From Clostridiales bacterium (GTDB lineage: Bacteria > Bacillota > Clostridia > Lachnospirales > WRAX01), in NCBI GenBank assembly GCA_031277155.1, contig JAITMW010000084.1:1-12255 (forward strand): a stretch of DNA of 12,255 nucleotides, in the 5' to 3' direction. Below, in pieces: positions 1-7,365 of this stretch (within the stretch, counting starts at the first letter, position 1; every line of letters starts with the position of its first letter). Made by a program: the position numbers and the translations under genes. Below the pieces are notes generated by a model. It searched no databases. It worked only from the letters and a program-made list of their open reading frames with translations, and was not told the origin of the DNA.

Positions 1-2348
1 GCCGCCCCGGCAATTTCAGGGATATTTTGCGGATTGTCTATATCTTCCAGCACCTTTGACAAATTGGCCAGCAAGCTGGCTGTCTCCGCCTTTTTCTGCT
101 GATAATCCTCAATTTCGGCCTCCAGCGCCGCCATTTGCTCCCGTGGCAGTGACGCGCCCAAAGCGACCTCAATGCTGTCAAAGCCGCACGCCGCCAGCTT
201 TTCATCAATTGCCGCCTGCTGCTGCCCGCGCATTTCCGCCAAATTATGGGCGCGCTCTGTCAGCGAAGCCAGATTCTTCTCGAATTCTAAGGAATCCAGC
301 TGATATTTATTTCTCAAATCTTCGGATTCCTTTCGTGTGATAACCAATGCCAGTTTTTGGCTTTGCACGTTTTCAAGCTGCGCCGTTGCCTCCTCATGGC
401 CGCCAAAAGCCCCAAGGGCCGCCCTTTTTGCCTCTACGGCCAGCACCTTGTCCTTGCCGGCGGCGCGGGTGGCCTCCTGGGCGGACACATGCCGCGAAAC
501 TTCAAGCAAAAGGGATTTTTGCGCCGTTTCAAGGGATTCCAGCTCCGCGCGCAGCGCCGTCTCATGCTCTTCCAGCGCGGCCCGCGCGGTGTTTTTCTCA
601 AAGGCGGCCTGCAAAGCCGTGTCAAAATTTTCCAGAGACAGGGATTTTTGATATGCCGCCAGCGAATTGGCAAGCCCGTCTCTGTCATGCTCCAGCTTCG
701 CCAGGGTCTCCGCCGCGGCCTCCTGCATGGCGCGGGCCCGATTCAGCCTTGCCTTGATGTCTTCGATTTCGTCGCGCAGCCGCTCCGAATCAGCGCCATC
801 GTCAAGGCTCTCCGTATGATTGGCGGGGGCGGGGTGGTGCAAAGAGCCGCAAACAGGGCAGGGCAGGCCGTCTTCCAGATTTTGGGCCAGCTGCCCCGCG
901 AGGCTTTCTTGATTTTTTGCGAATAATTCCGAAAGCAAATATTGCTTCGCCTCTAATGCCGCCGAACAATCCAAAACAGCCCCCTTGTGCCCGGACAATT
1001 CCCCATCCAGCGCGCCAATTTCATGATTCTTGGAGTATAAATCCTTTTCAATTCCCGCCGCTTCAATCAGCATTTTCAGCACCTCGGAATCCACGGAGGC
1101 TTCCAGCTTTCTAAGGGAAACGTCCTCTAAAATGCCCTTGATTTCAGCAATCTTGGCATTTCCTTCTTCAAGATGCTTGCGCTTTTGCTTCAAGCGGCCC
1201 TCCTCAATCTTCCATTTCCTTCGCAAATCCAAAATTTCCCTTTCCGCGTTTTCAATCTCAAAAAGCCGCTCCAAATGGGCGTTAAGCTGCTGCTCCTTCT
1301 CCGACAGGGCGGGAAAATCCGTTTCCATGGCCTCGCGCGCCGCCTGATATTCGCTGTCATGCATCTTCGCCTGCTGCCGGGCGGTTTTGGCCAGCTGCCC
1401 CATCGCTGAAAGACTGCTTTTCGCTTGCTCGTGCTGCGAAACCAGCGATTTCAAGGCATTTATCGGCTTCAACAGCGCATCGGCCGCCCTCGCCGCATCC
1501 AGCGCCGCCGCCGCGCTCTCCATCCGGGCAGCCCGCGCCTCGTGGCGCTCCCGCTCCTGCCGCGCTGCCAAATACTGCGAATATGCCGCATCCAATGCCA
1601 TATATTTTTCCCTCTCTGCAAAAAACAATTCCTTTTCGTCGGCCAGATGGGCAACTTCCGCGGCGGTTTGCGCCAGCAAGTTTTCCTTAACAGACAGTTT
1701 CTCTTGCGAAATGTCCCCATAAAACGAAATTTTTAGCGCGCAGGCTTCCACGGCCATCTCTGCCCGGGCCTCAACGGCATTTACGCGCAGTTTCAACGCC
1801 TCGCCAAATTTTTCCAGGTCAAATAGCCGCTCCAGCATCTTGCCCCGGTCCCTTGAATCCAGAAACATAAATTCGTTAAATTTGCCCTGTGGCAAAAAAA
1901 CCGAGCGCGTAAAATCCTCATAATTAAGCCCCAGGTTGGCGATTATGGCGGCGTTTACCTCGCTTTCCTTGCGGTCTGCCAAAATATCGCCGCCGACCTC
2001 TCGAAGCAAGCTTTTGCTTATATTAACGCCGCCCTTGCTGTTTCTTTTGTAAACTCTGTGTATCTCAAAGCGGGCCCTTTGGCCGCCGCCTTGCAAAGCC
2101 GCCTCAAAAATAAATTCCACATATGCCGTGTTTAAGGCAACATTCATAAACGACGAGTGGGTATTTTTGTTGTGGCGCGGCATCTTTCCATATAATGCCA
2201 GAGTGATGGCATCCAAAATGGTGGACTTTCCGCTGCCCGTGGCGCCAAAAATGCCGAAGATGCCCTCTGCGGCCAGGCTCTCAAAGTCGATGCAAAATTC
2301 CTCTTCATATGAATTTATGCCGCAAAATTTCAAAAAGATAGGCTTCAT
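1..2348 (-). CDS. sbcC: Exonuclease subunit SbcC (Rad50-like ATPase), C-terminus cut off by window edge
   Basis: This is the SMC/Rad50-type ATPase of the SbcCD complex, which opens DNA hairpins and trims double-strand ends in the cytoplasm together with SbcD. The frame is open from the ATG at 2348 to the window edge, 782 codons, and I checked it for stops throughout. Visible parts are the Walker A motif GATGSGKST at residues 35-43, the Q-loop LPQGKF with Gln154, long Glu/Lys/Ala-rich coiled-coil stretches, and a zinc hook CPVC with Cys497 and Cys500. The hook falls near the middle of a family that is usually about 1000-1050 residues long. The second coiled-coil arm is partly present, and the signature and Walker B motifs lie off the window. 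The start codon overlaps the sbcD stop as ATGA, which suggests translational coupling. No frameshift is seen. Confidence 0.96.
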   Translation of the reverse strand, partial: MKPIFLKFCGINSYEEEFCIDFESLAAEGIFGIFGATGSGKSTILDAITLALYGKMPRHNKNTHSSFMNVALNTAYVEFIFEAALQGGGQRARFEIHRVYKRNSKGGVNISKSLLREVGGDILADRKESEVNAAIIANLGLNYEDFTRSVFLPQGKFNEFMFLDSRDRGKMLERLFDLEKFGEALKLRVNAVEARAEMAVEACALKISFYGDISQEKLSVKENLLAQTAAEVAHLADEKELFFAEREKYMALDAAYSQYLAARQERERHEARAARMESAAAALDAARAADALLKPINALKSLVSQHEQAKSSLSAMGQLAKTARQQAKMHDSEYQAAREAMETDFPALSEKEQQLNAHLERLFEIENAEREILDLRRKWKIEEGRLKQKRKHLEEGNAKIAEIKGILEDVSLRKLEASVDSEVLKMLIEAAGIEKDLYSKNHEIGALDGELSGHKGAVLDCSAALEAKQYLLSELFAKNQESLAGQLAQNLEDGLPCPVCGSLHHPAPANHTESLDDGADSERLRDEIEDIKARLNRARAMQEAAAETLAKLEHDRDGLANSLAAYQKSLSLENFDTALQAAFEKNTARAALEEHETALRAELESLETAQKSLLLEVSRHVSAQEATRAAGKDKVLAVEAKRAALGAFGGHEEATAQLENVQSQKLALVITRKESEDLRNKYQLDSLEFEKNLASLTERAHNLAEMRGQQQAAIDEKLAACGFDSIEVALGASLPREQMAALEAEIEDYQQKKAETASLLANLSKVLEDIDNPQNIPEIAGA

Positions 2349-3514
2349 GATATTTCCTCGTCTGATTCTGACAGTACCTCATCAAAAATTGACACAATGC
2401 GCTCCCCGGGCGGCGTGCCCTTGCTTTTTGCATAGAAATTCGCAAATTCCTCTCGCGGAGAAAGCTCCTGCAAGGCATCCGCGATATGCGCCGCTGTGCC
2501 GGGCTTGTCCGCCGCCAGCTCGATAGACACGATATTCGCCGCCAATCCGCGCATTTCTTTGATATCATAGGCACTTATTGCAGGCTCCTCGGTAATCACA
2601 ATATATTTATAGGCGCTTGATTGCCCGGCTTGGCGGCATTTCTCAATGGCTTCGGGGGCAGTGGCCGCTGTCCAAATTTCGATGGGCTTGGGGCAGTCCA
2701 AAAATATCCTGTCAACTGTTGCGGCCCGCCCCGGCAAAATATCCACGATGTTCACAGATTTGGGGTGGCCGCGCTCCGACAGGCTGTAGGGCAAAGGAGA
2801 GCCGGCGTAATGCGCCGTATGCGCCGCCGCGGGGCCGCATTTTATGCGCTGGGCGCGATGCAGATGCCCCATGGCAATATAATCCGCGGCGGGCATGTCC
2901 GCGGGATTTACCGCAAACACGCCGCCCAGCTGTATGTCGCGCTCCAGGCCCTTGGCTTCCTCGCCGCCCGCAATATGAAAGTGGCCCGCGGCGATATTCA
3001 CCGTGTCCTGCCGAAAATCCGCCGTCAATCGGGAAAAAAGCGCCCCGATTTTTGCGGAATATTGCTTTTGCATCGCCGCTTCGTCGCTGCCGCTGAAGAT
3101 GGCTTCGTTAAGACGCTTTTCGCTGATAAAGGGCATGGCGGCAATTATGGCCGACTGCCCATTGCCCCCCGCTTTGATTTCAACAGTGCCCGGATTGGCA
3201 AAAATATGCACGCCCAGCTCGCTTATCATTGGCGTAAGGGCGTCCAGCCGCTCCGCGCTGTCGTGATTTCCCGCAATGGCCACAACGGGCACCTTCATCT
3301 CGTGCAGCCGCGCCATCGCCGAATAAAACAGCGCCTCGGCGGCGGCGGGCGGATTTGAAAAATCATAAATGTCCCCGGCAATAATCACCATATCCACGCC
3401 ATTTTCGTCCACAATGCGGCAAAGCTGCTGCAAAAACAGCGCCTGCTCGTCAATACGGCTGAAATTGCCCAAATATGCGCCCAAATGCCAGTCGGCGGTG
3501 TGCAAAATTTTCAT
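2345..3514 (-). CDS. sbcD: Exonuclease subunit SbcD (Mre11-like nuclease)
   Basis: This is the Mn-dependent phosphoesterase and nuclease subunit of SbcCD. At 389 residues it is a normal length for SbcD. All expected metallophosphatase motifs are present: TADWHLG (Asp8, His10), AGDIYD (Asp48), GNHD (Asn83, His84), GHFH (178-180) and GHLH (216-219), followed by YAGSP near 240 and a C-terminal capping region. I chose the ATG at 3514 because the protein then begins directly with the MKILHTADWH strand and AGAGGA sits 7 bases upstream. The frame stays open for 93 more codons to an ATG at 3793, but that extension runs through a terminator-like hairpin and into the preceding gene, so I reject it. The stop overlaps the sbcC start. 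An automated annotation with a 482-residue SbcD would be wrong. Confidence 0.96.
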   Translation of the reverse strand: MKILHTADWHLGAYLGNFSRIDEQALFLQQLCRIVDENGVDMVIIAGDIYDFSNPPAAAEALFYSAMARLHEMKVPVVAIAGNHDSAERLDALTPMISELGVHIFANPGTVEIKAGGNGQSAIIAAMPFISEKRLNEAIFSGSDEAAMQKQYSAKIGALFSRLTADFRQDTVNIAAGHFHIAGGEEAKGLERDIQLGGVFAVNPADMPAADYIAMGHLHRAQRIKCGPAAAHTAHYAGSPLPYSLSERGHPKSVNIVDILPGRAATVDRIFLDCPKPIEIWTAATAPEAIEKCRQAGQSSAYKYIVITEEPAISAYDIKEMRGLAANIVSIELAADKPGTAAHIADALQELSPREEFANFYAKSKGTPPGERIVSIFDEVLSESDEEIS

Positions 3515-3532
3515 TGGCTTTTCCTCTTCGTG

Positions 3533-3555
3533 AAAAACCGCCCTGCTGGACGGTT
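3533..3555 (-). terminator. Terminator-like hairpin just upstream of sbcD
   Basis: On the minus strand AACCGTCC pairs with GGGCGGTT around an AGCA loop (stem bases 3536-3543 and 3548-3555, one G-T wobble), and the stem runs into TTTTT. This is the classic shape of an intrinsic terminator. It lies only about 20 bases before the sbcD start, with the sbcD ribosome binding site directly after it. It would end the transcript of the upstream 107-residue gene, or act as an attenuator in front of sbcDC. Confidence 0.7.
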
Positions 3556-3770
3556 TATGACTTATCCGGGATAAAAACTGTTGATGTCGGCCCATTCCAG
3601 ACAATATTCCAATATCGCTGTTCCGTTTAAAAGCCGCCTCAGACTGCCTTTGTGGCTTGCCTGCGGCAAGCTGACCTTTAAAAATGGCTGTCGGCTCGTT
3701 TACGGCATAAATAAGGCTTTTCAGCCATGTGGGAAAGGAGGGAAGACTATGCTTATTTAGTAGGTGTTCG
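3556..3770. other. Palindrome-rich intergenic stretch between the 107-residue gene and sbcD
   Basis: No gene is supported here. The stretch contains several small hairpins: a perfect 7-bp stem with a 3-base loop (3655-3661 with 3665-3671), GGCT/AGCC around GAAA on the minus strand (3715-3726), a 6-bp near-palindrome TTATCC/GGATAA at about 3562-3574, and an 8-bp inverted repeat TAAATAAG at 3708-3715 with CTTATTTA at 3752-3759. One minus-strand frame is open throughout and joins sbcD, but nothing in it looks like a domain. The mix of palindromes with a terminator at one end suggests a small dispersed repeat unit, which one window cannot prove. Confidence 0.4.
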
Positions 3771-4094
3771 TTATCTTCTTTTGTCAATTTCAACAGAAAA
3801 TTTATGGCTTTTCCCTTTCGAGAAGTCGCAAAACGAGTAAAATCTTTCAGCTAAATCATTCGTACCATTTTCTCTAGCCGTTCTTGAAGCTGCCAAAAAA
3901 TTGTTGAGGTCATCCATTGTTTCAAAAACCCCATAATCCGCCCATGTGTCGCCATCAACAAGTAATGTAAACGAAAGAACTCCTTTATGTTTCGCCATAA
4001 TTTCATCCGACAGCTCATCAATTGAAACCAAAAAGTCTGGAACAGAAGCTCCCTCTTTCAATTTGTATGAATTGTAAAAAACGACATTTGACAT
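3771..4094 (-). CDS. Small protein, possibly of the ABM-like dimeric alpha/beta-barrel type
   Basis: A complete 107-residue cytoplasmic protein with no signal peptide or membrane segment. Its pattern is an N-terminal strand, an acidic helix with an ISxDELSDEI-like run, a strand containing SFTLLVDGDTWADYGVFE, and a helix with MDDLNNFLAASR. This resembles the antibiotic-biosynthesis-monooxygenase-like ferredoxin fold, where a Trp-containing strand precedes FExxxxxxxF. The family call rests on pattern alone; no catalytic residue is identifiable and no function is assigned. I use the ATG at 4094 because a GGGGAGGGG ribosome binding site lies just upstream, rather than an earlier ATG at 4130 that sits at the predicted transcription start. 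The gene is clearly more AT-rich than its neighbours (roughly 38-40% GC by eye), which may indicate transfer. Confidence 0.8.
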   Translation of the reverse strand: MSNVVFYNSYKLKEGASVPDFLVSIDELSDEIMAKHKGVLSFTLLVDGDTWADYGVFETMDDLNNFLAASRTARENGTNDLAERFYSFCDFSKGKSHKFSVEIDKRR

Positions 4095-4134
4095 GATATA
4101 TTCCCCTCCCCCTGACGAAACTGCCAGCATTTAT

Positions 4135-4164
4135 ATTATATGCATTTTCACAAAAGTATGTCAA
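4135..4164 (-). promoter_or_regulatory. Sigma-A type promoter for the 107-residue gene
   Basis: On the minus strand a perfect TTGACA (4159-4164) and a perfect TATAAT (4135-4140) are separated by 18 bases. The predicted transcription start is near 4128, about 34 bases before the ATG. The -35 box begins 18 bases past the queA stop, and no intrinsic terminator separates the two, so queA transcripts may also read through. Confidence 0.85.
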
Positions 4165-4181
4165 GTGCCAATTGCCGCGGG

Positions 4182-5213
4182 CTATACAATAAACATGGCG
4201 TCGCCAAAGCTGAAAAATCGGTATCTTTCCGCAATGGCCGCGCTGTAGGCCGCCAGGATATATTCGCGGGTGGAGAAGGCCGAAACCAGCATCACCAGCG
4301 TGGATTCCGGCAGGTGAAAGTTGGTAATCAGGCCGTCCACGGCCCTGAAGATATGGCTGGGATAGATGAAAATGCCTGTATAGCCGCTGCCGGGCGCCAG
4401 GCTGCCGCTGTCGTCCACGCAGGATTCCAGCGTACGCACGCTGGTGGTGCCCACGGCGATGATGCGGCCGCCCTTTGCGCGGGCATTGTTGATTATATCG
4501 GCCTGGGGCGGCTCCAGCACATAAAATTCGGAATGCATTGTGTGGTCCTCAATTTTGTCGGTCTTTACGGGGCGAAAGGTGCCCAGGCCCACATGTAGCG
4601 TAACATGGGCGATGGCCACGCCCTTTGCGCGTATCTGCGCCAGCAGGTCGTCGGTGAAATGCAGGCCCGCCGTGGGCGCCGCCGCAGAGCCGGCCTCTTT
4701 GGCATACACGGTTTGATATCGCTGCGGGTCGGCCAGCTTTTGCTTGATATATGGCGGCAGGGGCATCTCTCCCAGCTTGTCCAATATTTCCTCAAAGATG
4801 CCGTGGGATTCGTCATAGGCAAATTTTACCAGGCGATTGCCGTCTTCAATAATCTCGATAACCTCGGCGTGAAGCAAATCGCCAAAAATGGCCTTGTGGC
4901 CGACCTTTGCCCATTTGCCGGGGCTGACGAGGACCTCCCAAATGTCACCGCCCTTGTTGTTAAGCAGCAGAAATTCAATTTCGCCGCTGCCCTCGGCCCT
5001 GCGCCCCATCAGGCGCGCGGGGATGACCTTTGTGTTGTTTATCACCAAGCAGTCCTCGGGATTAAGCATGTCAACAATATCGCAGAAATTGCCGTGGGTG
5101 ACGCCGCCGCCGCGCCTGTCCAATGTCAGCAGGCGGGATGCCGCGCGGTTTTCAAGGGGCGTTTGCGCAATCAAGTCCTTTGGCAATTCATAGTAAAAGT
5201 CGCTCTTGTTCAA
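4182..5213 (-). CDS. queA: S-adenosylmethionine:tRNA ribosyltransferase-isomerase QueA
   Basis: QueA transfers and isomerises the ribosyl group of S-adenosylmethionine onto 7-aminomethyl-7-deazaguanine in tRNA, giving epoxyqueuosine. The 343-residue product matches the family's usual length and signatures: DFYYELPKDLIAQ at the N-terminus, INNTKVIPARLMG, EFLLLN, TAGLHFT, HVTLHVGLGTF and ITNFHLPESTLVMLVSAF. The start is a TTG at 5213, which the family N-terminus (NKSDFYYELP) supports. This TTG overlaps the stop of the upstream SpoIID gene (TTGA). With only a weak GGGGG upstream, translation is probably coupled. The partner gene tgt, which often follows queA in Clostridia, is not present here; the downstream position holds the AT-rich 107-residue gene instead. 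Confidence 0.97.
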   Translation of the reverse strand: MNKSDFYYELPKDLIAQTPLENRAASRLLTLDRRGGGVTHGNFCDIVDMLNPEDCLVINNTKVIPARLMGRRAEGSGEIEFLLLNNKGGDIWEVLVSPGKWAKVGHKAIFGDLLHAEVIEIIEDGNRLVKFAYDESHGIFEEILDKLGEMPLPPYIKQKLADPQRYQTVYAKEAGSAAAPTAGLHFTDDLLAQIRAKGVAIAHVTLHVGLGTFRPVKTDKIEDHTMHSEFYVLEPPQADIINNARAKGGRIIAVGTTSVRTLESCVDDSGSLAPGSGYTGIFIYPSHIFRAVDGLITNFHLPESTLVMLVSAFSTREYILAAYSAAIAERYRFFSFGDAMFIV

Positions 5214-6838
5214 TGTATTTCAACCCCCGTGTAATAATGTTGCAGAATTTGCCTGAAGTTGTGGCCCATCTGCGCCATGCCGTGGGCGCCGTGCTGGGAC
5301 ATGCCCACGCCGTGGCCCCAGCCGCGCCCCACAAGCTGTATTGTATAATCCGTGCTGACGGTGCTGGAGACGATTGCGTTGCTGATTTGCGGTCTGTCGG
5401 GCAGATTTGGCTGATAGGGCAGGTCAGGAAGATTTGGCGTCGGCGTCACGGCCAGCAAATTTACAACGCGGCTTGCGGACTGCACAGAGATGCCCTCTTG
5501 GCCAAGGCTTGTCCGCCCAAATTGCCCCTGCACCTGCAAGCCCGCCAAGCTTGCGTCTGACAGCCCTGTTGACGTCTGCAAATAGGCCCTTAAAGGCGGC
5601 GCCTGATGCGCCCCCGGGGCGCCATGCACCGACATGCCGCCGGATATGGTGAAATTGCGGCTGTACAGCGAAGGGGAGAAAAAGCGGCGCGCGGCCTCGT
5701 TTCTGATGGTGTGCTGGCCCGTGGTGCCTGTGATTGTAAGCTCCTGCACGCGGCCATTGGCGGATTTGCCCAACTGCAAACCCGTGGCATTGCCTATGTT
5801 TATGTCATTTGCGGCCAATATGCCGTTAAGCTGCGTCAAAGTGACGGTGCGCGTCCACTGGCGCGCGTCAGGCTCGTGAATTTCGGCCACGGCGCGCAAA
5901 TATGGCACGGCGGCCACCCACACATTTTCGCTGTTGTCGGTAAATCCGCCGGATGATGAAAAATATACGGCCTCAATGGGCAGCCCATTGTAAAAAATCA
6001 TGATACCGCGTGTCGCGTTTACAGCCGCAGTGGTATTGGGATGCTCGTTGCCGACGCCGGTATATACCTGCGAAAATTGTGTATCACAAAGGTCATAGCC
6101 TCTATGGGCCAGGGAACCAATTCTAAACACTGTGTATGTACGGGCCGCGACGGCCTGGGCTTTTAGCGCCTCGGGATGCCAGCCGGCGGGCATTTCCGAG
6201 GGCACAACGGACCATAGATATTCCTCCAGGTCAACAACATTCACGGCCGTCAGCAAATTGCCGCCAAAGCGCGCCAATTCTATCACGCCGCGATATTGCC
6301 GCTGGCCCAGAGATGTGATGCCCTGCGCGCCCTGAATTTGCAGATTGATATTTACATTGTCGGAAATCAGCACAACCTGACCACCCGACGAAAGCGAAAC
6401 CCTGCTTGAGGACGGTCGCACAACATCACCGGGCTGGCCGTCCACGGCGGGCATATAAAGCCCCCAAAAGCCGCTGTCCAAAAAGGCGGGAACAGCGCCC
6501 GCATGCAGCGCCGCCGCGGCTTGCGCCTGTGTGAGGTCAATAAAAGTATAATGGAGGCTGATGTAATATGAATTATCCGGGCGCGCCACAAAACCGCCCG
6601 CGCCGGTCAATGTGCCCGATGCCTGAAAATGGCCGCCGACAAGCTGACCCACCACAATGTCGGTTGAAGGGACGGAAATTTGCGCTTGCTCGTGAAATTG
6701 GCTCTCCAGGCCGACGCGAACGAATTGCGGGGCAGGGCTTGCATTGAGGTGTGCGGACCCGAAAATTACGAAAGCAAAAAGGGGCAGGCAAAATACAAGA
6801 GCCGCCGCGCCTTTAAAAAGGCCGCGTAATTTACACAT
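5210..6838 (-). CDS. SpoIID/LytB-family peptidoglycan lytic transglycosylase-like protein
   Basis: SpoIID-type enzymes cleave denuded glycan strands and act at the septal membrane during engulfment. The product is 542 residues. A short basic N-terminus precedes a hydrophobic segment at about residues 9-29 (signal peptide or anchor). An Ala/Gly-rich N-terminal region of about 150 residues follows, then the SpoIID core with VVPSEMPAGWHPEALKAQAV, whose Glu215 is the expected catalytic acid. YFSSSGGF follows near 292-299, and GRGWGHGVGMSQ (504-515) lies near the C-terminus. Bacillus SpoIID is about 340 residues, so this is long. A Pro-rich linker around 465-483 separates the core from the GWGHG block. 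I chose the ATG at 6838, 10 bases after a purine-rich GAGAGAGGGG; it overlaps the end of the DivIVA-like gene by 8 bases. A sporulation role is inferred; the wider LytB group also includes vegetative proteins. Confidence 0.93.
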   Translation of the reverse strand: MCKLRGLFKGAAALVFCLPLFAFVIFGSAHLNASPAPQFVRVGLESQFHEQAQISVPSTDIVVGQLVGGHFQASGTLTGAGGFVARPDNSYYISLHYTFIDLTQAQAAAALHAGAVPAFLDSGFWGLYMPAVDGQPGDVVRPSSSRVSLSSGGQVVLISDNVNINLQIQGAQGITSLGQRQYRGVIELARFGGNLLTAVNVVDLEEYLWSVVPSEMPAGWHPEALKAQAVAARTYTVFRIGSLAHRGYDLCDTQFSQVYTGVGNEHPNTTAAVNATRGIMIFYNGLPIEAVYFSSSGGFTDNSENVWVAAVPYLRAVAEIHEPDARQWTRTVTLTQLNGILAANDINIGNATGLQLGKSANGRVQELTITGTTGQHTIRNEAARRFFSPSLYSRNFTISGGMSVHGAPGAHQAPPLRAYLQTSTGLSDASLAGLQVQGQFGRTSLGQEGISVQSASRVVNLLAVTPTPNLPDLPYQPNLPDRPQISNAIVSSTVSTDYTIQLVGRGWGHGVGMSQHGAHGMAQMGHNFRQILQHYYTGVEIH

Positions 6839-7292
6839 TGTCCGTGGCCCCTCTCTCCCGTTGCCCCTGCTGCAACCTTCTTTCAATTTGCAAATCCTCA
6901 TGTACTTCCTGGGAAAAATCGCGCAAATATGCCTCTATCGAATCAATTTTTTCCAAAATTCCTTTAAAGTCTTCGTCGTCAATCACACGCAGATACTTTG
7001 AGAGAATGTCGTTATAATCGTTGACAAAATTTGACAGCATCAATTTTTGCGCGGCAACGGACATTGACACATCCTCAAGCTGCCGCGCGACACTTTCCCT
7101 GATGGTGCGCCCCTGATTTTTGGCGTTTTGCACAATGCCTTCTGCCGCCGCCTGGGCGCTGATGATGGCCTGATTTATGGTCGCGTCCTTGTCCCTGTAG
7201 AGCTTCAGCTGATTTTCGAGTTCGCTAACGTAGTGCTCAACCTCCGCGGGATTATAACCACCTCTTTTAACATGATTGAACCTTACCGTCAT
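6831..7292 (-). CDS. DivIVA-domain protein
   Basis: A 153-residue cytoplasmic coiled-coil protein. The N-terminus has the DivIVA lipid-binding pattern (RFNHVKRGGYNPAEVEHYVSEL compared with the family's F-x-x-x-x-RGY-x-x-x-EV). It is followed by the AIISAQAAAEGIVQNAK repeat-like coil typical of DivIVA, further charged helices, and an Arg/Gln-rich tail. DivIVA-type proteins sit at curved membranes near septa and poles and organise partners; the specific partner here is unknown. An AGGAGG seven bases upstream supports the ATG at 7292 rather than the in-frame GTG at 7295. As the first gene of an operon with a SpoIID-like enzyme and queA, it may help place the cell-wall enzyme at the septum. This is inference from gene order only. 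Confidence 0.9.
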   Translation of the reverse strand: MTVRFNHVKRGGYNPAEVEHYVSELENQLKLYRDKDATINQAIISAQAAAEGIVQNAKNQGRTIRESVARQLEDVSMSVAAQKLMLSNFVNDYNDILSKYLRVIDDEDFKGILEKIDSIEAYLRDFSQEVHEDLQIERRLQQGQRERGATDNV

Positions 7293-7327
7293 CACATTTC
7301 CTCCTAAGCATACAATGATATAGTCCT

Positions 7328-7356
7328 ATTTTAACATCTTTAAATCCGCATTGCAA
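7328..7356 (-). promoter_or_regulatory. Sigma-A type promoter for the divIVA-spoIID-queA operon
   Basis: On the minus strand TTGCAA (7351-7356) and TAAAAT (7328-7333) are 17 bases apart. The predicted start is near 7321, about 29 bases before the DivIVA-like ATG. It begins 10 bases after the stop of the transporter gene, so that gene and this operon probably have partly separate transcription. Confidence 0.75.
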
Positions 7357-7365
7357 GGCAAATTG

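Noticed and set aside
357..926. 189-codon plus-strand open frame opposite sbcC
   Set aside because: It lies fully within the sbcC coiled-coil and zinc-hook region; Arg/Gly/Leu-rich shadow sequence.
2621..3358. 245-codon plus-strand open frame opposite sbcD
   Set aside because: It lies wholly inside the well-supported sbcD gene on the other strand, with no ribosome binding site and no recognisable domain; GC-rich third positions explain the open frame.
3515..3793. N-terminal extension of SbcD from the ATG at 3793
   Set aside because: It overlaps the end of the 107-residue gene, passes through a terminator-shaped hairpin, and adds nothing like a domain before the canonical MKILHTADWH start, which has its own ribosome binding site.
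4605..5234. 209-codon plus-strand open frame opposite queA
   Set aside because: Shadow of queA; low-complexity Gln/Ala/Val composition with no motif.
6839..6901. Upstream ATG at 6901 for the SpoIID-like gene
   Set aside because: It would push the hydrophobic anchor inward behind a 21-residue charged stretch encoded within the DivIVA-like gene; the ATG at 6838 has a purine-rich site at proper spacing.
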